This document shows, piece after piece, positions 8,959 through 17,827 of a stretch of DNA of 64,000 bases. Location of the stretch: positions 806,001 to 870,000 of the forward strand of contig NZ_WVNW01000002.1 in assembly GCF_013179285.1 (NCBI RefSeq), given 5' to 3'. The position numbers were made by a program, and so were the translations under genes. Each line of letters starts with the position of its first letter. Position 1 is the stretch's first letter. This DNA is from Roseobacter sp. HKCCD6576-2. GTDB lineage: Bacteria; Pseudomonadota; Alphaproteobacteria; Rhodobacterales; Rhodobacteraceae. The notes under the pieces are model-generated. The model ran no database searches. It was given only the letters and a program-made list of their open reading frames with translations, and had not been told where the DNA came from.

Positions 8959-10062
8959 ATGACAGAGGCGACGGCACTGACCGGAACCCAGGTTCCGGGT
9001 ACGGTTCTGTCGATTGATGCAATGGGGGGCGATCTTGGCCCCTCTGCCGTTGTGTCGGGCATGGCCAAATCGGCCAGCAAAAACTCCGATCTCAGGTTCA
9101 TCGTTCACGGCAATGCCGCTGAGCTGCGCCGTCTGATCGAACGCAAAAAAGGCTTGGCGGAGCGCTGCGACATCCGCCATGCCGAGGCCGTCGTCTCGAT
9201 GGATGAAAAGCCCAGCTTGGTTATGCGCCATGGCAAGAACACCTCGATGTGGTCGGCGGTTGAAAGCGTGCGCAACAAAGAGGCCAAGGTTGCGGTCAGT
9301 TGCGGCAATACGGGCGCGCTGATGATGATGTCGATGCTGCGCTTGCGCAAAATCGACGGGGTGAATCGCCCGGCCATTGCCTGCCTCTGGCCCTCGCGCA
9401 ATCCGCAAGGGTTCAATGTGATGCTGGATGCGGGCGCCGATATCCGCGCCGATGCCGAAGATCTGCTGCAATACGCCCTGATGGGTGTCAGCTATGCCCG
9501 CAACGGCCTTGATCTGACCCGCCCGCGCGTCGGCCTGTTGAATGTCGGCACCGAGGATCACAAAGGTCGGGCCGAGTTGAAAATGGCCCATGACCTGATC
9601 GAACGGGTCGCACCGGCGGCGGATTTCGAGTTTGTCGGCAATGTCGAGGGCGGCGATCTGCCCTCGGATCGAGTCGATGTGATCGTGACGGATGGCTTCT
9701 CGGGCAATGTCGCGTTGAAAACCGGTGAAGGCACCGCGCGGATGATCCGCGAGTTGTTGGGAGAGGCGTTTCGCTATTCGCCATTGTCCCGCATCGCGGC
9801 GCTTCTGGCCTATACCTCGCTCCGCCGCCTGTCCAAGCGGATTGATCCGCGGCGGGTCAATGGCGGCGTGTTCCTGGGCCTGAACGGCACGATCGTGAAA
9901 TCGCATGGGTCCTCAGACCCAACAGGCATGTCCGCGGCGATCAAACTGGCCGCGAGGCTGGCCGCTGCAGATTTCACCGAGCGCCTGGCCGCCCGCATTT
10001 CCGACGCCGAGGCGGCGGCCGCAGCCGCCATTCTCGATGCAGAAGAAGAGACCAAAGCATGA
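8959..10062 (+). CDS. plsX: Phosphate acyltransferase PlsX
   Basis: Converts acyl-ACP to acyl-phosphate for phospholipid synthesis, acting as a peripheral membrane enzyme. It is 367 residues. Conserved blocks include SIDAMGGDLGPSAVVSG at the start, SCGNTGALMMMSMLRL, LLNVGTEDHKG and the late NGTIVKSHGSSDPTGMSAAI. It starts 15 bases after rpmF and overlaps fabH by four bases (ATGA), indicating one operon. The C-terminal Ala/Glu-rich tail of about 30 residues is not conserved in the family core. Confidence 0.96.
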   Translation: MTEATALTGTQVPGTVLSIDAMGGDLGPSAVVSGMAKSASKNSDLRFIVHGNAAELRRLIERKKGLAERCDIRHAEAVVSMDEKPSLVMRHGKNTSMWSAVESVRNKEAKVAVSCGNTGALMMMSMLRLRKIDGVNRPAIACLWPSRNPQGFNVMLDAGADIRADAEDLLQYALMGVSYARNGLDLTRPRVGLLNVGTEDHKGRAELKMAHDLIERVAPAADFEFVGNVEGGDLPSDRVDVIVTDGFSGNVALKTGEGTARMIRELLGEAFRYSPLSRIAALLAYTSLRRLSKRIDPRRVNGGVFLGLNGTIVKSHGSSDPTGMSAAIKLAARLAAADFTERLAARISDAEAAAAAAILDAEEETKA

Positions 10063-11033
10063 CCCTGCGCGCCGTCCCCGTTGGTATTGGCCATTACCTG
10101 CCCGAGCGGGTTGTGCCCAATGCCGAGTTCGAAGGCAAAATCGACACCACCGACGAGTGGATTCGTGCCCGCTCCGGCATCGAGCGTCGCCATTTTGCCG
10201 CCGAGGGGGAAACGACCTCGGATATGGCGATCGCAGCCGCCAATGCTGCGCTGGACAATGCCGGCCTTACGGCAGGCGATATCGATGCGCTGATCGTGGC
10301 GACCTCGACGCCGGATCTCACCTTCCCCTCTGCCGCCACGATGGTGCAGGCGGGCCTCGGCCTGAAAACCGGCTTCGCCTTCGACGTGCAGGCGGTCTGC
10401 GCCGGGTTTGTCTATGCGCTGTCCACCGCGCAGGCATTCATTGCCTCGGGGCAGGCCAAACGGGTGCTGGTCATCGGTGCGGAGACGTTCAGCCGGATCA
10501 TGGATTGGGAAGACCGCGCCACATGCGTGCTGTTCGGCGATGGCGCGGGCGCACTGATCCTGGAAGCGCAAGACGGCACTGGCACCTCTGACGATCGCGG
10601 CATCCTCTCGGTCGATCTGCATTCTGACGGTCAGTATCGCGATCTGCTCTATGTCGATGGCGGTGTGTCCTCGACACAATCCACCGGTGTTTTGCGGATG
10701 CAGGGGCGAGAAGTCTTCCGGCACGCCGTTGAAAAGCTTGCACAAACCGCCCATGCCGCTTTGGATAAGGCCGGATTGGGGGCCGATGACGTCGATTGGA
10801 TCGTCCCGCATCAGGCCAATCTGCGGATCATCAGCCGGACGGCGCAGAAGATGGGCGTCGGCATGGATCGGGTCGTGGTCACGGTGCAAGATCACGGCAA
10901 CACATCGGCGGCCTCGATTCCCCTCGCCATGTCCGTTGGCGTCGCCCGCGGACAGATCAAACAGGGCGATGTTCTGGTGGCCGAGGCGATCGGCGGCGGG
11001 CTGGCCTGGGGCGCGGTGGTTCTGCGCTGGTAA
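10059..11033 (+). CDS. fabH: 3-oxoacyl-ACP synthase III (FabH)
   Basis: Starts fatty acid chains by condensing acetyl-CoA with malonyl-ACP. It is 324 residues with the catalytic triad in place: Cys114 (in VQAVCAGFVYAL), His251 (in IVPHQANLRI) and Asn281 (in DHGNTSAASIPLA). The GDGAGALIL nucleation strand is also present. The ATG at 10059 overlaps the plsX stop as ATGA, so translation is coupled. The order plsX-fabH-ihfA is conserved in alphaproteobacteria. Confidence 0.97.
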   Translation: MTLRAVPVGIGHYLPERVVPNAEFEGKIDTTDEWIRARSGIERRHFAAEGETTSDMAIAAANAALDNAGLTAGDIDALIVATSTPDLTFPSAATMVQAGLGLKTGFAFDVQAVCAGFVYALSTAQAFIASGQAKRVLVIGAETFSRIMDWEDRATCVLFGDGAGALILEAQDGTGTSDDRGILSVDLHSDGQYRDLLYVDGGVSSTQSTGVLRMQGREVFRHAVEKLAQTAHAALDKAGLGADDVDWIVPHQANLRIISRTAQKMGVGMDRVVVTVQDHGNTSAASIPLAMSVGVARGQIKQGDVLVAEAIGGGLAWGAVVLRW

Positions 11034-11059
11034 GACCCGTACGAACGGCAAATCAGCGC

Positions 11060-11068
11060 TTATCCACA
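11060..11068 (+). promoter_or_regulatory. Perfect DnaA-box sequence (TTATCCACA)
   Basis: The nonamer TTATCCACA occurs once, in the 103-base gap between fabH and ihfA, 68 bases before the ihfA ATG. DnaA can act as a transcription factor at single boxes, and IHF participates in replication control, which makes the location suggestive. A single match may be chance. Confidence 0.35.
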
Positions 11069-11136
11069 AGCCCTTGATATTGACTTGAGAAATCCCATCA
11101 CTCATGCTGCCTGGAAATTCAACGGGGGAAGTTGGA

Positions 11137-11439
11137 ATGGCCGGGAAGACACTTACACGGATGGATTTGAGCGAAGCGGTGTTTCGCGAGGTCGGTTTGT
11201 CACGCAATGAAAGCGCCCAGTTGGTGGAGCGCGTGTTGGAAGTGATGTCCGACAGCTTGGTCGAAGGCGGCCAGGTCAAAATCTCCTCGTTCGGCACCTT
11301 CTCGGTGCGCAGCAAGACGGCCCGTGTGGGGCGCAATCCCAAGACCGGTGAAGAGGTTCCGATCCTGCCGCGCCGGGTCCTGACCTTCCGTCCTAGCCAT
11401 TTGATGAAAGACCGCGTCGCCGCGGGCAATCGCAAGTAA
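11137..11439 (+). CDS. ihfA: Integration host factor, alpha subunit
   Basis: A 100-residue HU/IHF-family DNA-bending protein. The family start is [18 protein letters not shown], and the beta-arm region contains [22 protein letters not shown] with the intercalating proline (GRNPKTG) that marks IHF. IHF bends DNA by more than 160 degrees in replication, recombination and transcription; its partner IhfB is not in this window. The ATG at 11137 was preferred over an in-frame ATG at 11104 because a GGGGGAA ribosome site sits seven bases upstream and the family begins here. Confidence 0.95.
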   Translation: MAGKTLTRMDLSEAVFREVGLSRNESAQLVERVLEVMSDSLVEGGQVKISSFGTFSVRSKTARVGRNPKTGEEVPILPRRVLTFRPSHLMKDRVAAGNRK

Positions 11440-11448
11440 GGCGCAGAG

Positions 11449-12087
11449 ATGTCCAAATCGCCCCAAGCTTTCCGCACCATCCGCGAGGTGGCCGAATGGC
11501 TTGGCGTTGCAGCCCATGTGCTGCGGTTTTGGGAAAGCAAATTCGCGCAGATCAAACCGGTGAAACGCGCGGGTGGCCGCCGTTACTACCGACCTGCCGA
11601 TATGGCACTGGTCGGCGGGATCAAGGTGCTGTTGCATGACCAGGGCCTGACCATCCGCGGCGTTCAGAAGATGATCCGCGAAGAAGGCATCGCCCATATC
11701 GCCAGCCTCGCACCGCCCTTTGAAGAGGCTGCGACTGAGGCCCTAAACGGCGCAGCCGTGGAGCAGCAACCCACCCAAGGCGAACTTTTGGAGACGGAAG
11801 CGCCTGCGGCGGAGGACGTTGCAGAACCGGCTCCCTCCGATACGAGCGCAGACCCCGCCCCTACCGATACATCCCCCGCCGACGCCGATGCGGGCGCGGC
11901 AGACACGGGCGAGATGGAGCCCGCCGCCGATTCGCCCGCGCCGGTGACCGATGGCGATGCATTAGATCATCTCCGCGATCTGGTCTCGCGTCTCCCGGCG
12001 CTCTCGGAAGACCGCCGCAAAGCGCTGATCCCGCTGGTTGCGCGGCTTGAGGTGTTGCGTGACCGTCTGGCCACGCCGCGATCCTGA
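11449..12087 (+). CDS. MerR family transcriptional regulator
   Basis: A 212-residue regulator with a MerR-type winged helix-turn-helix in residues 8-75: [23 protein letters not shown], then the wing [14 protein letters not shown]. The middle (about 90-165) is a low-complexity Ala/Pro/Asp/Thr linker, and the C-terminal 40 residues form a predicted helix. No metal-binding cysteines are visible, so the classic metal-sensing role does not apply. It lies nine bases after ihfA; ihfA followed by this merR is a standing pair in Rhodobacterales. Target genes are unknown. Confidence 0.9.
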   Translation: MSKSPQAFRTIREVAEWLGVAAHVLRFWESKFAQIKPVKRAGGRRYYRPADMALVGGIKVLLHDQGLTIRGVQKMIREEGIAHIASLAPPFEEAATEALNGAAVEQQPTQGELLETEAPAAEDVAEPAPSDTSADPAPTDTSPADADAGAADTGEMEPAADSPAPVTDGDALDHLRDLVSRLPALSEDRRKALIPLVARLEVLRDRLATPRS

Positions 12088-12164
12088 TCCGCGTCGATGC
12101 CCGCCTTTTCCCCGCCGGTTTCCACCTTGCACGTGCCCGCAAAATCGCTAGAAGGGCGGAAGTT

Positions 12165-12241
12165 CGGGCTATGGCGCAGCCTGGTAGCGCGTCCGTCTGG
12201 GGGACGGAAGGTCGCAGGTTCGAGTCCTGCTAGCCCGACCA
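12165..12241 (+). tRNA. tRNA-Pro (anticodon GGG)
   Basis: A complete 77-base cloverleaf. The acceptor stem pairs CGGGCTA (12165-12171) with TAGCCCG (12231-12237), followed by discriminator A and an encoded CCA (12239-12241). The anticodon stem TCCGT/ACGGA encloses the loop CTGGGGG with anticodon GGG at 12199-12201, reading CCC and CCU proline codons. The T-arm is GCAGG-TTCGAGT-CCTGC. The D-arm contains the usual GG. Confidence 0.96.
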
Positions 12242-12246
12242 ACACA

Positions 12247-12284
12247 AAAACCGCCCCGGCCCGTTTGGGCGGGGCGGTTTTTTG
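12247..12284 (+). terminator. Rho-independent terminator after tRNA-Pro
   Basis: A long GC-rich inverted repeat (ACCGCCCC paired with GGGGCGGT, with an inner GCCC/GGGC stem around GTTT) is followed at once by a run of seven T (TTTTTT after the last G-G). It lies six bases after the tRNA CCA end and just before the dcd ribosome site, separating the two transcripts. Confidence 0.9.
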
Positions 12285-12308
12285 ATTGGCCAGGAGGGGA
12301 TGAGCCAG

Positions 12309-13382
12309 ATGCAAGGCGTTCTGCCAGACCACGCGATCCAAGGCATGCTCGACCGGGGCGAGATCACCATTGAGCGGCCCCTGACCGATGACCAGATCCA
12401 GCCGGCCAGCCTTGATCTGCGTTTGGGCAGCACGGCCTATCGCGTGCGCGCGTCCTTCTTGGCCGGGGGCGGCGCAAGTGTCGCCGAGCGGCTGGCCGAG
12501 TTTGAGATGCACAAGGTCGATTTGACCGAGGGCGCGGTGCTGGAAAAGGGCTGCGTCTATGTGGTGCCGTTGATGGAGGCGCTGGCGCTGCCCGAGGATA
12601 TCAGCGCGGTCGCCAATGCCAAAAGCTCAACCGGACGCCTCGACCTTCTGACCCGGGCGATCACCGATGGCGGGGTTGAGTTTGACCGGATCACCCCGGG
12701 TTATACCGGCCCGCTTTATGCCGAGATTTGCCCCCGCTCCTTCAGTGTCCTGGTCCGTCCGGGCATGCGGCTCAACCAAATCCGCTTCCGTCAGGGCCAA
12801 GCCGTGCTGAGCGACGACGATCTGCGAACCCGTCATGCCGAGAGCCCCTTGGTCTCCGGTGAGGCGGTGATTGATGAGGGACTCGGTTTCTCCGTGGATT
12901 TGGAACCGGCGGAGGGCGATCTCGTTGGCTACCGCGCCAAGCCGCATACCGGCGTCATCGATCTGGACAATATCGCGGGCTATGACCCCGCCGATTTCTG
13001 GGAGGAAGTGCGCACCTCAGACGGTCGGATCATCCTCGACCCTGGCGCGTTTTACATTTTGGTCAGTCGCGAAGCGGTGACGATCCCGCCCGATTGTGCC
13101 GCCGAGATGTCGCCCTATCTGGCCATGGTCGGCGAGTTTCGGGTGCATTACGCGGGCTTCTTCGACCCGGGCTTTGGCCATGCCGCCGCCGGAGGCGCCG
13201 GTGCGCGCGGCGTGCTGGAAGTCCGCTGCCACGAGGCGCCCTTTGTCTTGGAACATGGCCAAGTGGTGGGCCGCTTGGTTTATGAAAAGATGGCCGCCCT
13301 GCCCGACCGGCTTTATGGCGCGGACCTGTCATCGAATTACCAGGGTCAGGGCCTGAAACTCTCCAAACATTTCAAGATGTAA
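12309..13382 (+). CDS. dcd: dCTP deaminase, long two-domain form
   Basis: Deaminates dCTP to dUTP for thymidylate supply. At about 357 residues it is nearly twice the classical enzyme and appears to hold two tandem dCTP deaminase/dUTPase-fold halves. The first has the substrate motif AKSSTGRLDLLTR and TPGYTGPLYAEI; the second repeats the pattern in AEMSPYLAMVGEFRVHYAGFFDPGFG. The opening LTDDQIQPASLDLRLG is diagnostic. This long form is known from alphaproteobacteria. An AGGAGGGG site abuts an ATG at 12300 with no spacing, so the ATG at 12309 is the better start. Confidence 0.88.
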   Translation: MQGVLPDHAIQGMLDRGEITIERPLTDDQIQPASLDLRLGSTAYRVRASFLAGGGASVAERLAEFEMHKVDLTEGAVLEKGCVYVVPLMEALALPEDISAVANAKSSTGRLDLLTRAITDGGVEFDRITPGYTGPLYAEICPRSFSVLVRPGMRLNQIRFRQGQAVLSDDDLRTRHAESPLVSGEAVIDEGLGFSVDLEPAEGDLVGYRAKPHTGVIDLDNIAGYDPADFWEEVRTSDGRIILDPGAFYILVSREAVTIPPDCAAEMSPYLAMVGEFRVHYAGFFDPGFGHAAAGGAGARGVLEVRCHEAPFVLEHGQVVGRLVYEKMAALPDRLYGADLSSNYQGQGLKLSKHFKM

Positions 13383-13393
13383 GACGTCGCAGG

Positions 13394-14590
13394 CTAAGGT
13401 TTCAGAAGCGTCGAATAATACATCAGGCCAAACCGGGTCAGATCCGCCGAAACTGGGTTCCAGATCGACGCAAACGCCACCGGGTCCAATTCCGCGGCCC
13501 GCGCAATGGCCGCTAGATCGGCCCGGCCCGTGACATGGCGCAGCATCTGCCCGGCCGCCGCCGAAACCGGCAGCTCGATCTTCTCGCCGCCAAGCGTGAC
13601 CGGTAAAACCCCTTTCTTCATGATCACATCGGCCAGCTTTGGCCCCGTGACGCCTTTCAGATGCGGGATCGCATGTGGGCTCGGGCGCGCCACACGACCC
13701 GCCGCATTGTGGGCGGCATACACCACATGGGTTTTGATCGTGCCCCGGAGTTTCTCGGCCAGTTCCATCCGCGTCAGATCATCCAAGCCCACCAGCAGCC
13801 CCGGGTCGCCCAAAAGCGGCGCTGGATCATAGAGATGCGCTTGCGGGCTGCCGACCATCTCCAACCCTGCCTTGGCCAGGGTCTCGACCAATTGCCGGAT
13901 CGTGTAGGGCCGGTCCTGGCTATGCAGCAGCAGATCATAAAACCCCGCATCGCTATCTTGGTGATCGCCCAGATGCGGGTTGCGTTTGAATGGGTGCCCT
14001 TCGGGCAGACGCGCCAAAATCGCCTTCGCCCGGCGCAGCCGATCTCGCGGCGACCCGGTCAAGAGCGTACCAAACGCCTCTTGCAACGGATAGACCCCGG
14101 CCCGGCCATAGGGCGCATAGACCATCAACCCGATCCCGCCGCCATCGGCCAGCGCCGCGCCAAGCGCATCAAACCCCAATTGCGGCTCGGGCAGATGGTG
14201 CAGCACACCACAGCAATCGATGTAATCAAACGGCCCATATTGCGCGGCATCCAGAAGCGAGCCGGTGTGAAAGCTGATCCCGGTCAAGCCGCGTGTCTTG
14301 GCCCGGCTTTCGGCAATCTTACGCGACGATTTCGACAGGTCGAGATACGTGATTTCATAGGGTTTCCAGGCACTTGTCAGCACTTGTGCAAGTTGGATTA
14401 GCGCATCGCCCGTGCCGCCGCCTGCAACCAGGACCCGGAAAGGCTGCGACCAATCCCGCTGCCCGGCAAAGAGGAAATGGTCGATCTCCAACGGATGGCT
14501 GGGCGAGCCGGTGATCAGGCGCGTCTTCTCCTCCGCCGGGTCGCGGGCGGGATAGGGATAGGCCTCATATTGTTCGGTCACATCGGTCAT
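13394..14590 (-). CDS. Class I SAM-dependent methyltransferase
   Basis: A 398-residue protein. Its first half is a Rossmann methyltransferase with motif I RVLVAGGGTGDAL (about 52-64), an acidic ribose-binding end in ITYLDLSKSS, and a motif IV-like DYIDCCGVLHHLPEP. The second half (about 250-398) is a helical domain of unknown role ending TRFGLMYYSTLLKP. The YPYP segment near the N-terminus is common in this subgroup. Its ATG overlaps the stop of the DUF3445 gene, so the two proteins are probably made together. The methyl acceptor is unknown. Confidence 0.85.
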   Translation of the reverse strand: MTDVTEQYEAYPYPARDPAEEKTRLITGSPSHPLEIDHFLFAGQRDWSQPFRVLVAGGGTGDALIQLAQVLTSAWKPYEITYLDLSKSSRKIAESRAKTRGLTGISFHTGSLLDAAQYGPFDYIDCCGVLHHLPEPQLGFDALGAALADGGGIGLMVYAPYGRAGVYPLQEAFGTLLTGSPRDRLRRAKAILARLPEGHPFKRNPHLGDHQDSDAGFYDLLLHSQDRPYTIRQLVETLAKAGLEMVGSPQAHLYDPAPLLGDPGLLVGLDDLTRMELAEKLRGTIKTHVVYAAHNAAGRVARPSPHAIPHLKGVTGPKLADVIMKKGVLPVTLGGEKIELPVSAAAGQMLRHVTGRADLAAIARAAELDPVAFASIWNPVSADLTRFGLMYYSTLLKP

Positions 14591-15378
14591 GATCGGTCCG
14601 CGGTTTCAATCGGATGGCTCTCTAACCCTGCCCGCTGTGCCGCCGTCAAGCGCGCGAATGGCAGCACCCATGTGTGGATCGAAAACACAATCGCGCCGGT
14701 TTCGGGCAGTTTCAGCAGGCATTGCCGCTCGGATCGGACAAATCCAGGGCGGCCCGCCGATGTTTCGCGCGGCGCAGCCTCCGGCACCGGTTGGTAAAGC
14801 GCGGGATCTTCGTAAAACAGCGCGTTTTGCCGCCACATCGGGCGGTCGGAATGCATCAGATCGAAAAGCCGCTGCACGCGGGTCGCCATGCTTTCGTCAT
14901 AGGGGGCAACTGGCCGGTGAATCCGGGTCAACGGGCGACCGATCTTCTCCGCCAAAGTCCAAGACGCCGGGAAACACAACACGGCAGCGCTGAGCACATG
15001 CTCTGCCCCGCCCTCTGGTTTCTGCAAGAGACAAAGGTCTTCTTGCACCAACCGTCCGGCCACCAAAAGCGGCAGATCAGACAGGGGCACCGCAACACCA
15101 TCCGGTCGCGTCACCCGAGAGGCCGTGCGATCATACTCCGGACCCAAATGGCGCAAAATCAGCGCCAAAAGCTCCCGGGATGCGGCCTCTGCCCCCTCGG
15201 CATAGACCTCCGCCCGCCGCTCCGAAAGCAACCGATCCCGCAGCGCCATCTGCGCTGCGAAGGCCTCATCAACCACCAGCCATTCCGACATGTCCAAGGG
15301 CTGCACGCCCGGCAAACGCCGGGTCGCGGGCGCCATCCAAGGCGCATTTGGCAGCGAATTTTGGCAGATATGGTCCAA
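14587..15378 (-). CDS. DUF3445 family haem-dependent oxidative N-demethylase-like protein
   Basis: Belongs to the DUF3445 family, which includes the haem subunit of an oxidative N-demethylase for small methylamines. Recognisable family blocks are NAPWMAPATRRLPGVQPL at the start, the SRVTRPDGVAVPLSDLPLLV region, VLCFPASWTLAEKIG, and IHRPVAPYDESM with its conserved His. The start is uncertain: a TTG at 15378 gives the expected family N-terminus, an in-frame TTG at 15444 gives a longer one, and the first ATG well after the conserved opening (15291) would cut it off. The gene is divergent from dddP and coupled to the methyltransferase downstream. The substrate is not identifiable. Confidence 0.75.
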   Translation of the reverse strand: MDHICQNSLPNAPWMAPATRRLPGVQPLDMSEWLVVDEAFAAQMALRDRLLSERRAEVYAEGAEAASRELLALILRHLGPEYDRTASRVTRPDGVAVPLSDLPLLVAGRLVQEDLCLLQKPEGGAEHVLSAAVLCFPASWTLAEKIGRPLTRIHRPVAPYDESMATRVQRLFDLMHSDRPMWRQNALFYEDPALYQPVPEAAPRETSAGRPGFVRSERQCLLKLPETGAIVFSIHTWVLPFARLTAAQRAGLESHPIETADRS

Positions 15379-15466
15379 ATCCGACCCTTTTGGTGCCGCG
15401 TTCTGGCGCGCTCCACCTGATTGGAGCCCGCAGGCTGATGTCAAATCTCTGGGAGGACACCTCGCG

Positions 15467-16795
15467 ATGAATGAAGCCTATCGCCGTCATGAGCGCAAGA
15501 TCGACCCGACCAAGGGCGTGACCCTGGACGATGGCACCCTCAACGACAATGACCGGATCGAGATCGGGCCAACGATGCTGGCCTATCGGGAATGGGAAGC
15601 GGCGGGCCTGACCTTGCCCGATCTGGCGGGCTTGCGGCAGTTCCGGTTGAACCGGCTGGTCGAGAAGCTCGTCGAGCGCGATTATGGCGGGGTGTTGATG
15701 TTCGACCCGCTCAACATCCGCTACGCCACCGACTCAACGAATATGCAGCTCTGGAACACCCATAACCCGTTCCGCGCCTGCCTGGTCTGCGCCGATGGGC
15801 ATATGGTGCTCTGGGATTACAAGAACTCGCCCTTTCTGGCCGATCACAACCCGCTGGTCCGCGAGGTGCGCTCGGGCGCATCGATGTTCTATTTCTCCGT
15901 CGGGGATCGAATCGAGGAGGCGGCGGAAAGCTTCGTTGGAGAGGTCGCCGAGGTGATGCGCGCCCATGCGGGCAGCAATACGCGGCTCGCTGTCGATAAG
16001 ATCATGCTGACCGGCGCACGCAAGCTCGAAGCCGCCGGGTTCACACTGGAAGAAGGCGAAGAGGTCACCGAAAAGGCCCGCGCCATCAAAGGCCCCGATG
16101 AAATCCTCGCCATGCGCTGCGCCGTCCATGCCTGCGAAACCGCGCTTGGGCTGATGGAAGAGGCCATCGCGCCTGGCAAAAGCGAAGACGAGATCTGGGC
16201 CGTTCTGCATGCGGAGAATATCAAACGTGGCGGCGAATGGATCGAAACCCGCCTCTTCGCCTCGGGGCCGCGCACAAACCCCTGGTTCCAGGAATGTGGC
16301 CCCAGGGTCGTCCAGGAAAACGAAATCTGCGCCCTCGATACCGATCTGATCGGCTGCTACGGGCTTTGCGTCGATATCTCGCGCAGCTGGTGGGTCGGCC
16401 CCGGTGATCCGCGCCCCGATATGATCGCGGCCATGCAGCACGGCCATGAACATATCATGACCAATATGGAGCTTCTGGCGCCTGGTGTGCCGCTTCGCGA
16501 TTTGGTCTTCAAGGGCCACCAGTTGGACCCGAAATATGACAAGCGGAAATACTCCTGCCGGATGCACGGTGTCGGGCTGTGCGATGAATGGCCCCATATC
16601 GACTATCCCGACCACTACAAAGAGGGCGCGTTTGAGGCGGTGCTGGAACCCGGCATGATGCTCTGCGTCGAGGCGTTGATTGGTGAGGAAGATGGCGATT
16701 TCTGCATCAAGCTCGAAGATCAGGTGCTGATCACCGAGGATGGGTATGAGAACTTGATCAGCTATCCCTATGATGCGCGGTTAATGGGCGGCTAG
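15467..16795 (+). CDS. dddP: DMSP lyase DddP (M24 metalloprotein fold)
   Basis: Cleaves dimethylsulfoniopropionate to dimethyl sulfide and acrylate. The 442-residue protein has a creatinase-like N-domain and a pita-bread C-domain. The six residues that bind the metal pair in characterised DddP are all present: Asp291 and Asp293 (ALDTDL), Asp303 (CVDISRSWW), His367 (MHGVGLCDEWP), Glu402 (CVEAL) and Glu417 (KLEDQVL). Their spacing is identical to the published enzyme with a constant offset of four. Long identical-looking blocks such as FDPLNIRYATDSTNMQLWN separate it from ordinary Xaa-Pro peptidases. The start has GGGAGG ten bases upstream. Its 3' end overlaps the convergent neighbour by 15 bases. 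Confidence 0.92.
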   Translation: MNEAYRRHERKIDPTKGVTLDDGTLNDNDRIEIGPTMLAYREWEAAGLTLPDLAGLRQFRLNRLVEKLVERDYGGVLMFDPLNIRYATDSTNMQLWNTHNPFRACLVCADGHMVLWDYKNSPFLADHNPLVREVRSGASMFYFSVGDRIEEAAESFVGEVAEVMRAHAGSNTRLAVDKIMLTGARKLEAAGFTLEEGEEVTEKARAIKGPDEILAMRCAVHACETALGLMEEAIAPGKSEDEIWAVLHAENIKRGGEWIETRLFASGPRTNPWFQECGPRVVQENEICALDTDLIGCYGLCVDISRSWWVGPGDPRPDMIAAMQHGHEHIMTNMELLAPGVPLRDLVFKGHQLDPKYDKRKYSCRMHGVGLCDEWPHIDYPDHYKEGAFEAVLEPGMMLCVEALIGEEDGDFCIKLEDQVLITEDGYENLISYPYDARLMGG

Positions 16796-17689
16796 GTCGA
16801 ACCGGGCAAGAACACCATTATGGTCGGACCCCAGACGCGGTCGGTAGGTCAGGATCGGCGCAGACGGGGTAAAAACATGATCGATCGGGAGCGGCATTAG
16901 CGGAAACCGCTCTCGCAGCGTGCCCCGGATCGGGGCACCGACCTCGACATCTGCGGCGGCTCGGATGCGACGCACGGCATGTGACCAGGGCACCATGTTG
17001 AAATCGCCGCCAATCACGACCGGCCCCTCGAGATTGTTCAGGACCGGCAAAAGCGCCTCGACCTGAGCCGCTTGGCCAAAGGGCCAGGGCCAGTGCAGAT
17101 GGATCGAGACCACCCAAACTGGGCCGTCTGGCGTCACGACCTGCATGGCAGCAAGGCCAGACCCCTCCTGGCAAATCCGGCTTCCCTCAACCGGTTCGAA
17201 CCGGGCCGCGACCGCCACCGCGCCGACACCGGCAAAAGGGCAGATATGCCGATTGTAGGTCGCAGGGAGGGCATCATAGACCTGCCGCCGATTGCTGGCG
17301 CTCACTTCTTGCAAGGTGATGAAATCGGGCGATGTAAGGCGCACATCCTCCAAGAGGGGTTCAGCGTCGGATAAGAGAAACAACAGGTTTTTCTGATAAA
17401 GCGAACGCGTCTCGCGCCCATCTTGCGCCGCTAATCCAGTCGGCACGAGACCAGCCAGCGCGATTGGCGCTGCGCCCACAACCGCCAGGGTAAGAGCAGC
17501 GCCCCCAAACCGCCGCGCGCCAAGCAAAACCAACCCTATGGCAATGACGGCCAAAACAAGCGCCAGCCACAGCCGAAACACCGCGAGAGAATCACCGATC
17601 GGATGCAGCGCGCTCAGATATCCGCCCAAAATAGCCAAGGCGCAGGCAAAACCGGCAATCCGCAGCGCCCATCTCAACACCCGGCCCAA
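16781..17689 (-). CDS. Membrane-anchored endonuclease/exonuclease/phosphatase family protein
   Basis: A 302-residue protein with three hydrophobic segments in the first about 95 residues followed by an exonuclease III/DNase I-like domain. Catalytic landmarks are the metal-binding Glu in FITLQEVS, the IHLHWPWP His strand, VIGGDFNMVPWS (Asp and Asn) and the final SDHNGVLARF (Asp-His). The topology suggests the domain faces the periplasm. Family members cleave phosphodiester bonds in nucleic acids, lipids or inositol phosphates; this membrane-anchored type is of unknown substrate. Its 3' end overlaps dddP. Confidence 0.85.
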   Translation of the reverse strand: MGRVLRWALRIAGFACALAILGGYLSALHPIGDSLAVFRLWLALVLAVIAIGLVLLGARRFGGAALTLAVVGAAPIALAGLVPTGLAAQDGRETRSLYQKNLLFLLSDAEPLLEDVRLTSPDFITLQEVSASNRRQVYDALPATYNRHICPFAGVGAVAVAARFEPVEGSRICQEGSGLAAMQVVTPDGPVWVVSIHLHWPWPFGQAAQVEALLPVLNNLEGPVVIGGDFNMVPWSHAVRRIRAAADVEVGAPIRGTLRERFPLMPLPIDHVFTPSAPILTYRPRLGSDHNGVLARFDLAAH

Positions 17690-17827
17690 TTCAGCCCCTC
17701 TTTCGCATCACCGCACATCACCTCTGCACACTCTCCCAACACGAGGCCGTGAAATCAATGTCACGCGGGTTGTCTCGCTGGCCCCGCGCCCACATTCTGG
17801 CAGTCTAGCCATCAGGAGCCATCCGCC

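Noticed and set aside
8578-9906. 442-codon minus-strand frame across rpmF and plsX
   Set aside because: Antisense to well-supported genes; the translation has no recognisable motif.
9810-11555. 581-codon minus-strand frame across plsX, fabH and ihfA
   Set aside because: It runs antisense to three certain genes and ignores all gene boundaries, so it is a composition artefact.
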